Below, in pieces: positions 22,601 to 34,614 of a DNA stretch of 64,000 bases; the stretch's first letter is position 1; each line of letters opens with the position of its first letter. The DNA comes from Laburnicola sp. R22_1 (taxonomy: Eukaryota; Ascomycota; Dothideomycetes; Pleosporales; Didymosphaeriaceae). The notes under the pieces were generated by a model, which had not been told where the DNA came from, did no database searches, and saw only the letters and a list, made by a program, of their open reading frames with translations. Made by a program: the position numbers and the translations under genes. The stretch is taken from assembly GCA_014281115.1 (NCBI GenBank), contig JACONQ010000003.1:1116001-1180000 (forward strand), given 5' to 3'.

Positions 22601-25600
22601 AGTGCAAATCGTATTCTAAGAATTGGCTCTTAGGTTGCGAGCTTTAATAGACACTAGTGCTAGCGCTTATAATCTTGTCGCTTTATAATATATAAAGGCG
22701 ATACAAAAATAGCTTAAAGCCAAACTCCTCCGCCTAAAGACACTAATCCCTCTTAAGAACTTTATAGGGAAAAGAAGTGCAAAAGTAGACACCTATTTTA
22801 TAGCCCAGCTTAATATTAATAGACGCAGCTTTACTATATAGTTTGTTTTCTATAATATAGGGGACCACAATCTTATTATTAGTAGGAAATTTTTTAAGTA
22901 AGCCAACTACCTAGTTAATGCCTAGGACCGCCGCCTTTGTTAGAAAGATAACAAGAATCTAACCTTTGCTAGCAACCTCGTTCTATTGCAAACTTCTTCC
23001 CTACCTAACCCTTCCTACTAGGACGACGTTACTTAATAGGACAGTCTACTTAAGAAGTAGGACTACACTCGCTAAAAGACTCGCTTATTAAAAGCCGACT
23101 AGAGCGTCTCTAAGAAAATCTCTATTTAGCTTCCTGACCCTACTATCTTAGTTATTAGAACGTACTTAAAGGCTTACTAGAAACCAAGCTATAAGAATAA
23201 CTTTAATAGAGATAGTAGCATAGAGGCTATAGAGCTATCTTCCTTAGATAAAGAGCTATTAGACGACGAGTTGCCTGTTAGTTACCCTATCCCCGCTATC
23301 TAAGAAAGCCACTAGTAAGACTAGCCCCTAGGAATTGTATAGTAGGATCTGGGTATTACCTCTAGCCCTAGACCTAGAGACTATAATCCTACTAGAGAAG
23401 CTAATCTAAAGATTAGAAAGCTCTTATAGGAATTAACTATTTAATTTAAGCTACCCTAGTCAGAATAACTTAGGATAGCTCCCTTCCGCACCACTAAATT
23501 ACTAACACAGAAGGAGAACTTATAGAAGATAAATAATAAATTGTGTTTAGCGGATCTACTAGCTCTATAGGATCTAGCTGACCTTCCAGAACTTATTTAG
23601 GCGCCAACGCAAAAACAATTATACGCTACTAGCTTTAATATTAATATAGTAAGCGTCGCAGTCTTTGCTTTAAATAGCGGCTATAAGTCTAATACAATTA
23701 TTAGTTATACTAGCCCCTATAAGCTGGCCAAACTTATTAAGGATCGCAAGAGCGAGATGCACAGCCTAGATAATAAGTTTCAAGCCAACCTGCTTGCCAA
23801 AATAGAATAAGCACTCCCCTAGCCAGAATACGCTAGAGCAAAGCCCGCCCATTTTTTAAAATTAGATTCTAACACCCTCCCGCCTTACTAAAAGGACGTT
23901 AATTACTATATCGACCTTACTAAAGATCTATCTATACTTACTACCTTGCCTTTATATAGTATATTCTTAGAGCACCTTAAACTTCTTAAAGCCTATATTA
24001 ATAACTATATTAAGTGTAGGTTTATTATCCCTAGTAACGTTATCTTTACTTCGCTAGTATTATTTACTAAAAAGCTAGATAAAGATTAGCACTTTTATAT
24101 TAATTACTGCTAGTTTAATACTATTACTAAAAAGGACATTATAGTAATTCTACTTATTAAGGAGATACTTATGCGCCTCTCTAGAGTAAGACTCTTTACT
24201 AAGCTTAATATTTGCTAAGCATTCTATTAAATCTAGCTTACCCTAGAGACTAAAGCGCTAACTACTTTTTAAATCTAGTATAGAAATTATAAGTATAGGG
24301 TCTTGCTCTTTAGTCTTTATAATAGTTCTACTACTTTTTAATAATCTATTAATAACGTTCTAGATAATTATCTAGATAACTTCTATACTATATATATTAA
24401 TAACATTCTTATCTTTTCTAAGAATCCTCTAGAATATAAAGAACACGTTTGCAAGGTTCTACTTTGCTTAAGGAACACTAATCTCTAAGCTAATCTTAAG
24501 AAATGCAAATTCGCCATAATAGAAACTAAGCTCTTAGGATACTTTATAAGTACTAAAGGAATCTATAAGGACCTTACAAAGACTGCTATAGTTTGGAAAT
24601 AGCAAGAGCCTATAACACTTAAGATATTATAGAGCTTTTTAGGTTTCTATAACTACTACTACTCCTTTCTTCCTTACTATAGGCAGGTTATTCGCCTCCT
24701 AATTAAGCTTCTAAAAAATAGTACCTTCTATACCTTTAGAGACTAGGAACGTGCTACCTTTACAGCCGCCAAGCAACTTGTAGCCAGCGACGTTCTAGTC
24801 TTATAGTACTTCCTATTTTAGATTACCTATATAGAAACCAACTCTAGTAATGGCGTTAATATGGGTTCTCTTAGTTAACTGCAATCTAATAGTATCTAGC
24901 GCTTAGTTACATAGTACTCTAAATTATTAAAGCTCGCTAAGTTAAATTATAATATTTATAATAAGAAAATATTAGTAGTTATGTAGGGTCTTTTAAAATA
25001 GAGAGCGCAACTAATTAGTCTCTAAACTGCTAAGCTCTTTAATATTAGTACTAAACGTAAGCTCTCTCTATAGTAAGCTTATTAGTCTAAAAAGCTATCT
25101 AAATACTATTATTAAATTATATACTAACTAGGCACCGTAAATATTATAGTTAATACGCTATCTAAAAAATAGGACAAGCTAAAGTCGCAGAAGAAGAAGA
25201 ATTAAGAGGCTTACACCTAGTTTTTTCTTTTATAACTACTAGATACTGCTAAAGTAGCCCTTGTGGTTATTATAATTGCAGAGTAGAAGGAAGAAAAAGT
25301 TAATATAAGCTTTAAAGGAGCCTATTCTTATATACTTATTAATCGCCTACTGTATACTAATTAAATATATAAGGTGCTTAAATTGCTCTAAGAAGCTGCC
25401 TATTTAGGATTACTAGATTTTACCCTTACCTCTTTAGGGTTGCTTCTCTATAAAGACTACCTAGTAGTTCCCTCTATAGAGTTTCTCTAAACGCATCTAA
25501 TTTAAATAATGTATACTTATTAGATTACTACCTATCCAGGTCCATAAAAGACTCTTTAGCTTTTACGCTAGTTATATTACTAGAAGGGCATAATCGCTAA

Positions 25601-25766
25601 TATTTATAGGTATATCTTTAATTGCAAAGACTGTTAGTAGAGTAAGCCCCTACTAGATAGAAAACCAGACTTATTACACCTACTTCTTATCTCTAAAAAT
25701 ATCTAGCAAGATGTCTTAATTAATTTTAAATTATTCTCTAAGAATAAGAAAGGGTATAACAATATA

Positions 25767-27569
25767 AGCTCGCGCACAAGGAACTCGCGCACCCCTAGTA
25801 CTCGCGCACCCCACCAAATCGCGCACCCCACCAAATCGCGCACCCGCACAAAAAAGACGCGTATTTTATTAACGCCTATTCTAATTGCCACTCCATGCAC
25901 ATAGATTGAAAGGTAGTATCAGGCGCTGCCCTCCCTGTAGCTACAGCACGCCTCTGAGCTCTAGGCCTAGAGCTCTGAGCTTCTGCAGCAGCAGCTTGAT
26001 CAACTGTACGCTTGATACTCTCAATATCAGCAAATCTTTGGTTGTAATCTACAGTGATTCGTTTCCGCTTTTTCTGAGAGCTAGTAGCCTCTAGTTGATA
26101 CTGTAGGCGAGAGATTATTGATTCCTGCTTTGCTGCTCGACTATTGCTAATAGCTATTGCCTTGCTCATTTTTTGGAATGCCTGGCGCGTAGGTTTTAAT
26201 AGCTCTTGTGACCTCTCAATATGTTTCTGAGTTGCGTACACGTCCTGAGGTTTCTGAGGGGTGCGATAGAGCGTATTGATCGCGTTGAGGTCCTGAGGTA
26301 GGCGTGGCGGCGTTGCTGGCCTGCCTATAACCTGTGAGGATAGAAGTACCTGATTAGGGTTATAGGGAACAAGACCAGCAGCGCGCCAGCCAGCCCGAAT
26401 CACCCTCTCTGAGAGGCCTTCCTCTCTGGCTAGGTGGTAGTAGCTAATAAAGCGCGCCTTCTTAATAGGCGCGGCGTTGTCGAGGCTCGCCAGGTCGCGT
26501 ATGTGATTTTTATAGTTCGACTTAATAACCGAGAACCCTGATAGATCTAGCGGCTGTAGGAGGTGTGTTGAATGAGCTGGTAGAAATAGAAGCTCTACTC
26601 GAGCCTGCTTGCAAGCCCAGAGGAACTTAATATTCACATGGCTACTATGCGCGTCGCAGAGGAGTAGCCGGTATTGGCTACCCTTAGGCGCTGATTCTGG
26701 TAGAAAGAGCTGGCGCAACCACTCAAGGCCTATCTCCTGCGAGGTCCACCCATTCTCTGAGGTTGTATAGAGCCAATTTGGTATAGATGCTGGAAACCAG
26801 GTTGTTTGTAGGCTCTGGCCTTTGAAAATAACAGCGCAGGGCAGCTTCTGCCCTGTAGCTGATACAGCCTCAATTATTGAGACCCACTCGCGATTCTCTG
26901 GCGACTTGATGTAAGCCTTTCTTTTTGGCTATTTGCGAGCACCCTGGAGTTGGTACCTACACCAAGGGCAATACCAGTCTCATCAATATTCCAGATATTC
27001 TCTGCCTGTATGCCTAGCCTGATTCTGACGCGCTCAAATAGCTCAAGAAACGCGTTGATTTGTTCTGGTGTAGCTGCCTCAGCGCGGCTTGTATCTAGCT
27101 TTCTCCCTATAACAGAAGCAACGCGTGGGTTGCGCTGTATAAAGTGTTGCATCCACCTTTTGCCTAGAGGCTCTACGTCGCCGTTCATACGGAGAATTCG
27201 GGTCGCCATTTCTCGAGCGCGCGCGTGCGAGGGAGGGTAGCCATTGGTATCCTGCTCAAGAATCCACTCTACTAGGAAGCTTTCTTGATCCGGTGTCAAT
27301 CGCTGCTGGTTGGCGTGGCTGGCGCGTCTGTTCGCCATGCCACCTAGTCGATCGCGTAGGGTGGAGGGAGGAACACCGTAGGCCTTTGCGGCGGCTCGTT
27401 GGCTTGTAAAAACGCCAGCATTGTATTGCGCGATAGCAAATTGTATACTCTGCTCGCGTATATCCATATTGAACAAGAAGTGTTGATAAAATACGCGTCT
27501 TTGTGAGGGGGCGCGATTTGGTGGGGGTGCGCGAGAACTAGGGGTGCGCGAGTTCCTTGTGCGCGAGCT
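25767..27569 (-). mobile_element. Fot/pogo-like DNA transposon, copy 4, nearly intact, nested
   Basis: A 1803-bp element inserted in the integrase part of the dead chromovirus, with TA at 25765-25766 and 27570-27571. Inverted repeats begin AGCTCGCGCACAAGGAACTC and carry three or more copies of CTCGCGCAC per end; the left end has one extra repeat of the CACCCCACCAAATCGCG unit. Base composition is normal and CA/TG are not depleted, unlike the host element. It therefore arrived after the chromovirus had been mutated. Confidence 0.95.
25876..27467 (-). pseudogene. Fot/pogo-like transposase with a single one-base deletion
   Basis: The transposase gene spans 1592 bp, exactly one base less than the 1593 bp of the three other copies. 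The first part (from ATG 27467) has the HTH region (VPPSTLRDRLGG) and the first catalytic Asp context NIDETGIALG, then shifts frame in an A-rich stretch at about 26917-26927. The second frame continues without a stop to 25876, with the catalytic blocks LLCDAHSSHV and LPAHSTHLLQPLD and a Lys/Arg-rich C-terminus. There is no other stop or indel, and no RIP pattern. Either this copy died very recently or the missing base is a sequencing error and the element is active. Confidence 0.9.
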
Positions 27570-29305
27570 TAATAGTATCTTATTGCCGCCTATCTAAGCG
27601 TGTCTTTTCTATGCCCTGCTATAAGACGGTTACTACTAAACAAGCCGCCAATCTCTACTATTAGTACATATTTAGAGTCTTTAGTCCCCCTAGATTAATT
27701 ATCTCTAACTATAGCCTCTAGTTTATTTCTACTTTCTTGGCTGCTTTGTGTAAGCTTATGGATATTAAGCAACTTCTCTCTATAGCGCGGTATCTACAAA
27801 CTAATAGCCAAAATAAGATTATAAATTAGTACCTTAACTAGCGTCTGCGTCTATTTATTAACTTTTATTAAGATAACTAGTTAGATTTGCTGCCTAGTAT
27901 AGACTAGGCCTAAGTAATACTGCCCTATAACAGCACTAGAGTTTCGCCTTTTAAGATTAAGTTTGGGTATTAGCTATACTTCTACTAGGACTAGCGCAAG
28001 CATACCTAACTAGTCACTAAATCTCTAGACAACGTTACTTTAGAAAAGGCTAAGACATAGGTTAAGACCTGTGCTAAAGCCTATAAATTTGTCTATAACA
28101 CCGTCCGCGCTAATATGTCTACTATTTAGAAAATGTAATTAGAGTAGGCTAATAAATATAGACGCGCTATTAATTTTAACGTTAGGGACTAGGTCTTTAT
28201 TACCCTAAAGGAATTTATTACCAAACGCCTATTAGTTAAGTTAAATTATTAAATAAAGGGATCATACCTAATTATAGGCAAGAAAGGCCACTTATTTATA
28301 CTTAAACTTCTATAATATATAAAAGTTTACCTAGTGTTCCACGCTAATAGGCTTTAAAGGGGTCTAAATAATTCCTTACTAGATTAATTGCAACCTCTAG
28401 AACTACCTATTAAGGTAGACAAAGTTTCTAAGTGGCTAGTTTTTTGCATCCTTAATAGTAAAGTAGACTATAGAATACTAAAGTACTAGGTAGTGTAGAA
28501 AGAGTATAACTCTAACCTAACCTACTACCCTGCTAATAACTTTATTAACTCTCTCCTACTAATTAAAGCTTACTATTAGGAGTACCCTAAGCGAGCCAGT
28601 CCCCTAAAATAGTTGCCTATTTAGCTAGACGCCGCCCTCTAAGACACCTTTCTAAACCTATTTCTAAAGACAATATGCCTGTAAAGACAGAGTTAAAGCG
28701 CCATATTAGGCGTGCTTAGCTAGGTGCCTATTACTTTTTAACACCTACACGCCCTTAGACTTGCGTGCGTAACTAGATATCTATTACTTTTTAGTACCCT
28801 TACCCCCTAATAGCCTCTCTACCCCCAAACGTCCCCACTACTGCTGGTAGCCCCTGTGGCTTTAGGAGCCGCCCTGCCCTAATTAAAAACTATATAGTTA
28901 GGTTAACACGTTTTTTAAAACGCTCTTCTATAGTACTAGAGAACCTTATATAATATAATTGCGCCGGCGCGCAATAAACTAACTAGAAATTTTTTAGCTA
29001 ACTATATTTTTATATAGTATTAGAGCTAAGAATACGCTCTATTAGTAAAACGCCAAACACTAAGATGTGGTTTCTATCGCGTTTTTTTACTAATCTACTA
29101 ATTCACTCCTAATAACTTTTCTTAATATCTCTACTAAATAGCATCTAAATTGAAAACTAAGGCCACCGCTAGAACTGTAGGGGCCTATTGCCCCTATTCT
29201 AGCCCTATTTAGCCCTAAAATAGTGCTGGTTATGTTAAAAATCCGCTAAAACACCCTATTTTCACGTACTTTCCTTCCTATTTTTAGATCTTAAAAGGAG
29301 GGTTA

Positions 29306-29584
29306 TGTAATAGATTGTGCCTGCCTTCCTACTAGTTATTTACTATTATCTTTCCTTTTACACCCTAATAGCGCCTTTTACCTTATAGAAGGCGCCTTTT
29401 CTAGTTAGTGTTAGCGCGTAGTTAGCGTGGAGCCTATGCCCTACGCCGCCCACTATATAAGTAAGGGCCCCCTAGGTCTCTTTTTTATTCCCTATCTTAG
29501 TATAGTCTTAATTTAGTTATCTCTTTTAACTATACTAGCTATTCTAGAGAGGTTTGCCCTATAAGACTGTGTACCGCCCTTATA
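29306..29584 (+). repeat. 3' LTR of the chromovirus
   Basis: 279 bp, matching the 5' LTR end to end and followed directly by the ATTAG target duplication. Confidence 0.93.
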
Positions 29585-29981
29585 ATTAGTAGTAGTGGCG
29601 TAAAACTATAGCGTGTACTCTTTAGTAATAGTAAGTACTTTTTTAGAAATAATATTAATACCTAGATAGATAGTAGGGCGTAGAGTAATAGTAGGGGCTT
29701 TATCTAGGATAATCTTAATAATATAGTAATAGAGCAATAAATATATATCTAGTATATATTACCCTTATCTTACTTATAAGCATAGTAGTATATATCTATT
29801 AATATATTAACTTATATTATTTGCAATAATTAGAATAGTAGAGGAGATAGCTTATAGCGTAGCTGCGCCTAAGTTTTATCCCCAAAGTTCTAAGTAGCCT
29901 CTTCGTGAAAATTTTGCTTATAGAAGCCTCGCGCTAAGACTACTAAGCTCGCTTAGTAGTTTAAACGCGCTTTTTTATGCC

Positions 29982-30292
29982 TAATTACCTTTTTACGCTC
30001 TTTTTAATTACTAAGTAGGGGGCTCTGCTTTTTTTATTATGTTATTTAAGATAAAAGCCTTTATTATTCTACCCCTAGGTAGAATTAACACTACATAGAA
30101 AGTAGAATTTTAAGAACTATTATCTTTATTTCTAAACTTTACACTATATATAAATACTATTATATTTAAAACTATGTGTGTTATTAATTAACTATCTAGG
30201 GGTAGAACTATAAAGGCTTTTATTTTAAATAATATAATAAAAAAACGTAGAGCCCTCTATATAGTAATTAAAAAAGTATAAAAATATAATTA
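29982..30292. repeat. Inverted pair of the 115-bp repeat (MITE-like)
   Basis: The left arm (29982-30095) starts TAATTACC and contains a GGGGGCTCTGC block and CTACCCCTAGGTAG. The right arm (about 30176-30292) is the same unit inverted. Together they make a 311-bp structure with TA at the outer ends, like a miniature inverted-repeat element. Confidence 0.7.
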
Positions 30293-30673
30293 TATAAGAA
30301 GATATAAGTATATAAGTTAGTAATAATAATAGTATTTTACTAGTAAATACTACTTACTAGAATATTATTAAACTCTTATTATATATAATTAGAAATATAT
30401 ACTATATAGTCTTTTTAATCTAACCTCTTTTTATTAATATCTTAAAACGCTTTTCTGTGTATATAATAGTAGGAGAGATATTTGCTATTATTATAATATT
30501 TTTATTAGAAACCCCTTAGTCGTAAAAAAATCATAGTCTTTTTAAACTTTTGAAATACTAATTATAAAATATAAAAATACTAGAGTTACTAGATAAAAAG
30601 TAATTTTCTAAAAGATTAATCTTAAGACTAGAAAATAATTATAAGTTTATAATTATACTAAATAGTATTTTTA

Positions 30674-30907
30674 TAATTACCTTTTTTACGCTCTTTTTAA
30701 TTACTAAGCAGGGGGCTCTGCTTTTTTATTATGGTATTTAAGATAAAAGCCTTTGTCGTCCTACCCCTAGGTAGATTTAATTAACGCCACATAATTACCT
30801 TTTTACGCTCTTTTTAATTACTAAGTAGGGGCTCTACTTTTTTATTATATTATTTAAGATAAAAGCCTGTATTATTCTACCCCTAGGTAGATAATTTAAT
30901 AACACAT
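30674..30907 (+). repeat. Two tandem copies of the 115-bp repeat
   Basis: Direct copies at 30674-30791 and 30792-30907, each from TAATTACC to an ACACAT or CGCCACA end. They abut without a spacer. Confidence 0.75.
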
Positions 30908-30960
30908 ATACTAAATAGTATATTAATAGAGTAGATTATATTATATCTATATTACACTAG

Positions 30961-32460
30961 GTCTAGTCTAGGTCCATAGGTTAGGTCCTACCTTTAGTCA
31001 CATGACCCGTGCCAAAAAAATTCTCCGGACAAATTATCCAAAAACATACAACAGTGGGGATTCTCCAGCCCTCACGGATCTGAATACTAGTCCACCGGTA
31101 ACTTGCTTAATTGTGGCTGAGCGGACGGGAAGCAATGCTTTCAAGTTCCTATGGTCGTATGTGAAAGGAGTGCTTTTTTACTACCCATATGACCTTTTTT
31201 GTCAGCCAACGACGGGGCTGTTCGTTTCGTGAAGTCTACTTAATAGATTGTTATAATGCTGATGAGATAGGTCATGAAACAATGATACGGTCCCAAGCTT
31301 GACATACTTCGATCGAGCACTTGAGCACTGAAGATCTACCAATAGAGACAAACGATATGGGCACACGTGCAGAAATAGTCTAATACACAGGTACTACATC
31401 CGTGAATCACGTTTTTCTACGTAGGCTCAAACAGACATACCGAAATAGTTATACATAGCCGCTGGAAACGGAGCGTACAGCTTTCCATCTCAAACACACC
31501 CATAGATAAGTTTCAACACCATCGTTCCAACCTTCTCTCAGTGCTATCCGAGGCATCGATGTCCCTGGTGACTGATACCCTCATGTGTGCGATAGATGGG
31601 TTTCTGTGCCGGATTTTTTCCATCAGCGCGTTGCTTAGCTCCAAGCTGAGCACGATCTCTGGAGCAAGTTATTAAAAGAAGATGGCGGCGAGTAGTGCCA
31701 CAAAGACGAGAGATTCGACTTCAAACTTCCAAGTTTTTGGTCTGACTTTGTTGCATGTGATGAGATGTCGGCATGACGTGGGCCACCGGACAGCTCTTCA
31801 GGACTTGAAATGCTACAGTGCGTGCTGACCCGGACGTTTTCGATTTGCCAGGTACTGTGGATGGCTACGATGTAGGACACAGACACGACCTCACTCCTTG
31901 TTGGATATGCATAATGTAGGTAATAAGCGCGAGTGTATAGTAACAACGCTAATAAATGTAAACATCGTGGACTACACCGGTACAACTGTGGAGTCCTAGT
32001 CCTTGGAATTTTGCAACTGGGACAGTACCTAGGCACCCAGGTATCTTGCCAAACCAGCCGATGGGAGCTACATCGTCCATTGCGCTCCAAGAACCAATTG
32101 ACGTCGTACCGCGCCAAGAGAAATGAGATATTACAGGCATGTGTCAATTCACTCAAATAGATTTTTACCTACAATGCACTAGCCTTGGCCCTTCTATACC
32201 TTTCGGTGTGATACTGCTATAGGTGTTTTAGTACTACAGTTAGATTTAACTTGGTGTCTTTGCCTTTTTATAATGCATCGTTGACCTAGATATATACATA
32301 GATATACAAATGTTACCTAAGTTGGTAATGAGTAGATCATAGATGCGAACACTTTGAATACTTCCAAGCCCCTCCTAGGCAGGAGTATAAACTGCCTCCA
32401 CTCATCAGTTTTCGAGTGGCCCCACTGCGTTCAATTACTGCGTTTTTTCATTGCGTTACG
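30961..32460. other. GC-balanced region with no firm gene
   Basis: Sequence composition is normal here. A reverse-strand frame (31635-32156) and an overlapping one (31949-32140) are open but show no motif. A separate reverse-strand frame ends in a hydrophobic stretch VFVALLAAIFF near 31675, which might be the last exon of a spliced membrane-protein gene. No complete splice chain could be built. Confidence 0.35.
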
Positions 32461-32496
32461 GCGCGCACGTGACGTCACGTGACGTCACGTGCGCGC
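32461..32496. repeat. 36-bp perfect palindrome with CACGTG and TGACGTCA sites
   Basis: Both strands read the same over 36 bases: GCGCGC arms around CACGTGACGTCACGTGACGTCACGTG-type core. It contains three CACGTG (bHLH) and two TGACGTCA (bZIP/CRE) sites. It ends two bases before the inverted repeat of the next transposon. Confidence 0.9.
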
Positions 32497-32498
32497 TA

Positions 32499-34612
32499 CT
32501 GTGACTAATCACTCAACGCCCGTTTTTGCCGACAGAACTATCAACGCTCTACAACCTGTAGAGCGTCAAATATATAGTAAAATCACTAGATTTTTTGCAG
32601 GCGCACTCCTAGGAGCATGTAAAACCAATGCGCAACGATAAATTACTTGCGATAACGCTGTGGGAGCTGTACTGTACGGGTGCGCGTAGCTCTAGGGGGT
32701 GAGGACACCCTCTCTTCAGTAGACTCCTGATCAACAACAATAGTCTCAGATCTCTTAGGAGCTCGTTTTTTTGGTGTACGAGGTTTAACGCCCCGTCGGT
32801 TACCCCCCTCAGATAATTGTATATCACCTTTGAGTTGCTTTTCAAGCTGCTTTTGGAGCTGCTTTTCAGCTCGCTCAAGAGCCTTAGCCTCCTTTGCTTA
32901 CGCCCTTAGTTCTCGCGTCGCCAACCTCTTGCGCGCTCTCTCCTCTTTAAGAGCTTGTTTCTTCTGCTTTTTGACGAGCTTCTAATATTGTGACTCTAAG
33001 AGTTGTTATTGTTGAAGCTTTTTATTAGCCTCTATTTCCTCCTGCCTCTTGTGGGCCCTCTAAACTTTGGCAGGTGAGTAAAAGACAGCACCACTATGCC
33101 AACCCTTAGGTTTATTAAGTAGGAGAGGCTTGCTATGTTGGCGGCGCCTCTTCTTATTGAAAAAAGCTTCCTTAAGCTTGTTGTATTGGTGTTGAAGGAT
33201 CTGGTATTTGACCTTAAGCTGGTGATAACTTTGCAATAGCTGTTTGCGCTCTTTGGCGTGGTCCTTTGCAACAACCTCCTTTAGTATTTGCCGTACTTTA
33301 CGCTAATTAGAATTAGAGAGGTTTGACAAGCTACTACGACTTAATCCAGGGCTCTCTTGCTCTGCGACGAACTTTTTGAGTATAGCGTCTGGGTTATAAG
33401 GCGACAACCTAGTACACTTAAAAGCTTTAAGTATTGTTGATTCTTAAAAGGCTTTTTGCTAGGAGGCGTTAAAAAGTCGATAAAAGTCGCGTTTAGTGAT
33501 TGCTGAGAGGCCCTGGCAATTGTACATAAACTTGGAGAGCTCTGTACTATACGCAGTGCTTAGAGGCTTGAATATCGCCACATCAAGTGGTTGTAGAGTG
33601 TGGGTAGCGTGTGGCGGAAAGGTTGTAAGGAGTATTTTGTTGTTATTATAATACGTGATAAATTGCATGCTAACGTGAGAGTTGTGGCTATCTAGGATAA
33701 GTAGTTGGTAGGCTGTACGAGCTTTCTCCTTGGTCTTGCGATTAAATACTTGTTTAAGCCATGCCAAACCAACCTTATTGTTGGTCCACCCACTTGGTGA
33801 GCTTGTAAAAAAGGCCTTGTGGAGTTTTGGATCAAAATCTTGAAGCCATAAGTCTTGTATATTGCCTGTAGTAGCCTAATAAATTAAGGCTGGCGTTAAC
33901 GAGGTGCCGTCGGCGCAAATATAGGCAATTGTTGTTATCCACTCTCTATTGCTGTCCTAGAGCATTTGCTTATAAGGGCCCTCCTTATATATTTGCCGTG
34001 AGAACACTCTTTTCATCTTGCTAAGGATTCCAATCAAGAACCCCTTTTCATCCATATTGTATATATGGCGACTGTTGATACCGTACTGGGTCATTTTCTC
34101 GCCTAAAAGCTTGAAGTATAAGGCGTATTTGGTAGCAGAATCGGCGCGGTGGCGACAGGCGTCGATACTAGTAGTCTATCGCAATATAAGCTCAATATTA
34201 TGCTGGGCAATATAGCAAGAAACCTAGTTTCTTCCTAGCTCTTTTCTAGCGATCTCTGTTGCGAAATTTCGAATTATTTGCCTTGTAGGGGGCAACCCTT
34301 TCTTACAGAGCTTATATATGTAGTTTGTAAGCTCTTTTTCTTGTGTAGTGTTGAGAAGTTTCTTCTCCTCCGTATTCTCTAGGCGCGAGCGCTGGCGACC
34401 CTGCGCGCGCCTTGATAAAGTTGACCGATTAACACCGTACAATTCGGCAATTCTGGTGTAATTACGCTTTTCGCCTAATGGTAAGCTTTCGATTGCAGCA
34501 AGCGCAGCCTCCATATTGTTAAAATTGGCTGAGATATGAATTTTGGCAATTGTGGTGGCTTTTCTGATTTTCGGGCGTTGAGTGGGCCTGGGCGTTGAGT
34601 GATTAGTCATAG
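32499..34612 (-). mobile_element. Second pogo-like transposon family, RIP-hit
   Basis: A 2114-bp element with TA at 32497-32498 and 34613-34614 and short inverted repeats (CTGTGACTAATCACTCAACG at the left end; the right end differs at one base). A direct copy of GGCGTTGAGTG lies just inside the right end. The ends and the transposase differ clearly from the four Fot/pogo-like copies. Confidence 0.85.
32643..34514 (-). pseudogene. pogo-like transposase, about 624 codons, RIP stops
   Basis: One frame runs from ATG 34514 to TAA 32643 with roughly nine internal TAG/TAA codons. It shows the HTH start (MEAALAAIESLPLGEKRNYT, YGVNRSTLSRRAQG), first-Asp context NMDEKGF, the block LLILDSHNSHVSM, FPPHATHTLQPLDV, and a long Lys/Gln coiled C-terminus. 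Two segments are still open (34224-34514 and 33459-33767). Decay is lighter than in the chromovirus. Confidence 0.88.
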
Positions 34613-34614
34613 TA

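Larger units (their letters stand above)
20419..28640 (+). pseudogene. gag-pol remnant of the chromovirus
   Basis: A gag-like frame starts at ATG 20419; its zinc knuckle (C-x2-C-x4-H-x4-C) is at 22252-22296. The protease motif (DTSAS, normally DTGAS) begins at 22650 in the -1 frame relative to gag, and RT follows in that same frame. The RT active site YxDD reads YINN at 24393-24404, a G-to-A change of both Asp codons as RIP would make. RNase H follows to about 25150. Integrase is split by the nested element and resumes after 27571. A chromodomain-like block lies at about 28400-28620. Dozens of stops exclude expression. Confidence 0.85.
19395..29584 (+). mobile_element. Complete RIP-inactivated Ty3/gypsy chromovirus with nested insertion
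   Basis: An LTR retrotransposon bounded by two 279-bp LTRs (19395-19673 and 29306-29584) that start TGTAA and end CTTATA. A perfect 5-bp target duplication ATTAG lies at 19390-19394 and 29585-29589. Without the nested transposon at 25767-27569 it is about 8.4 kb. Gag, protease, RT/RNase H, integrase and a chromodomain can be read in order between very frequent TAG/TAA stops. CA and TG dinucleotides are strongly depleted. The chromodomain places it among chromoviruses, which often target heterochromatin. Confidence 0.95.
29590..30960. other. AT-rich RIP island edge
   Basis: AT-rich, CA-poor DNA without genes. It carries four copies of a roughly 115-bp repeat, listed separately, and fragments too mutated to name. 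Normal composition returns near 30980. Confidence 0.6.

Noticed and set aside
19215..30960. The stop-rich region considered as DNA using an alternative genetic code
   Set aside because: TAG/TAA occur at Gln and Trp positions together with Asp-to-Asn changes, CA and TG are depleted on both strands, and decay follows element boundaries; RIP explains all of it.
31635..32156. 173-codon reverse frame
   Set aside because: No motif, poor codon character and a competing frame with a hydrophobic end; kept only as an unresolved region.
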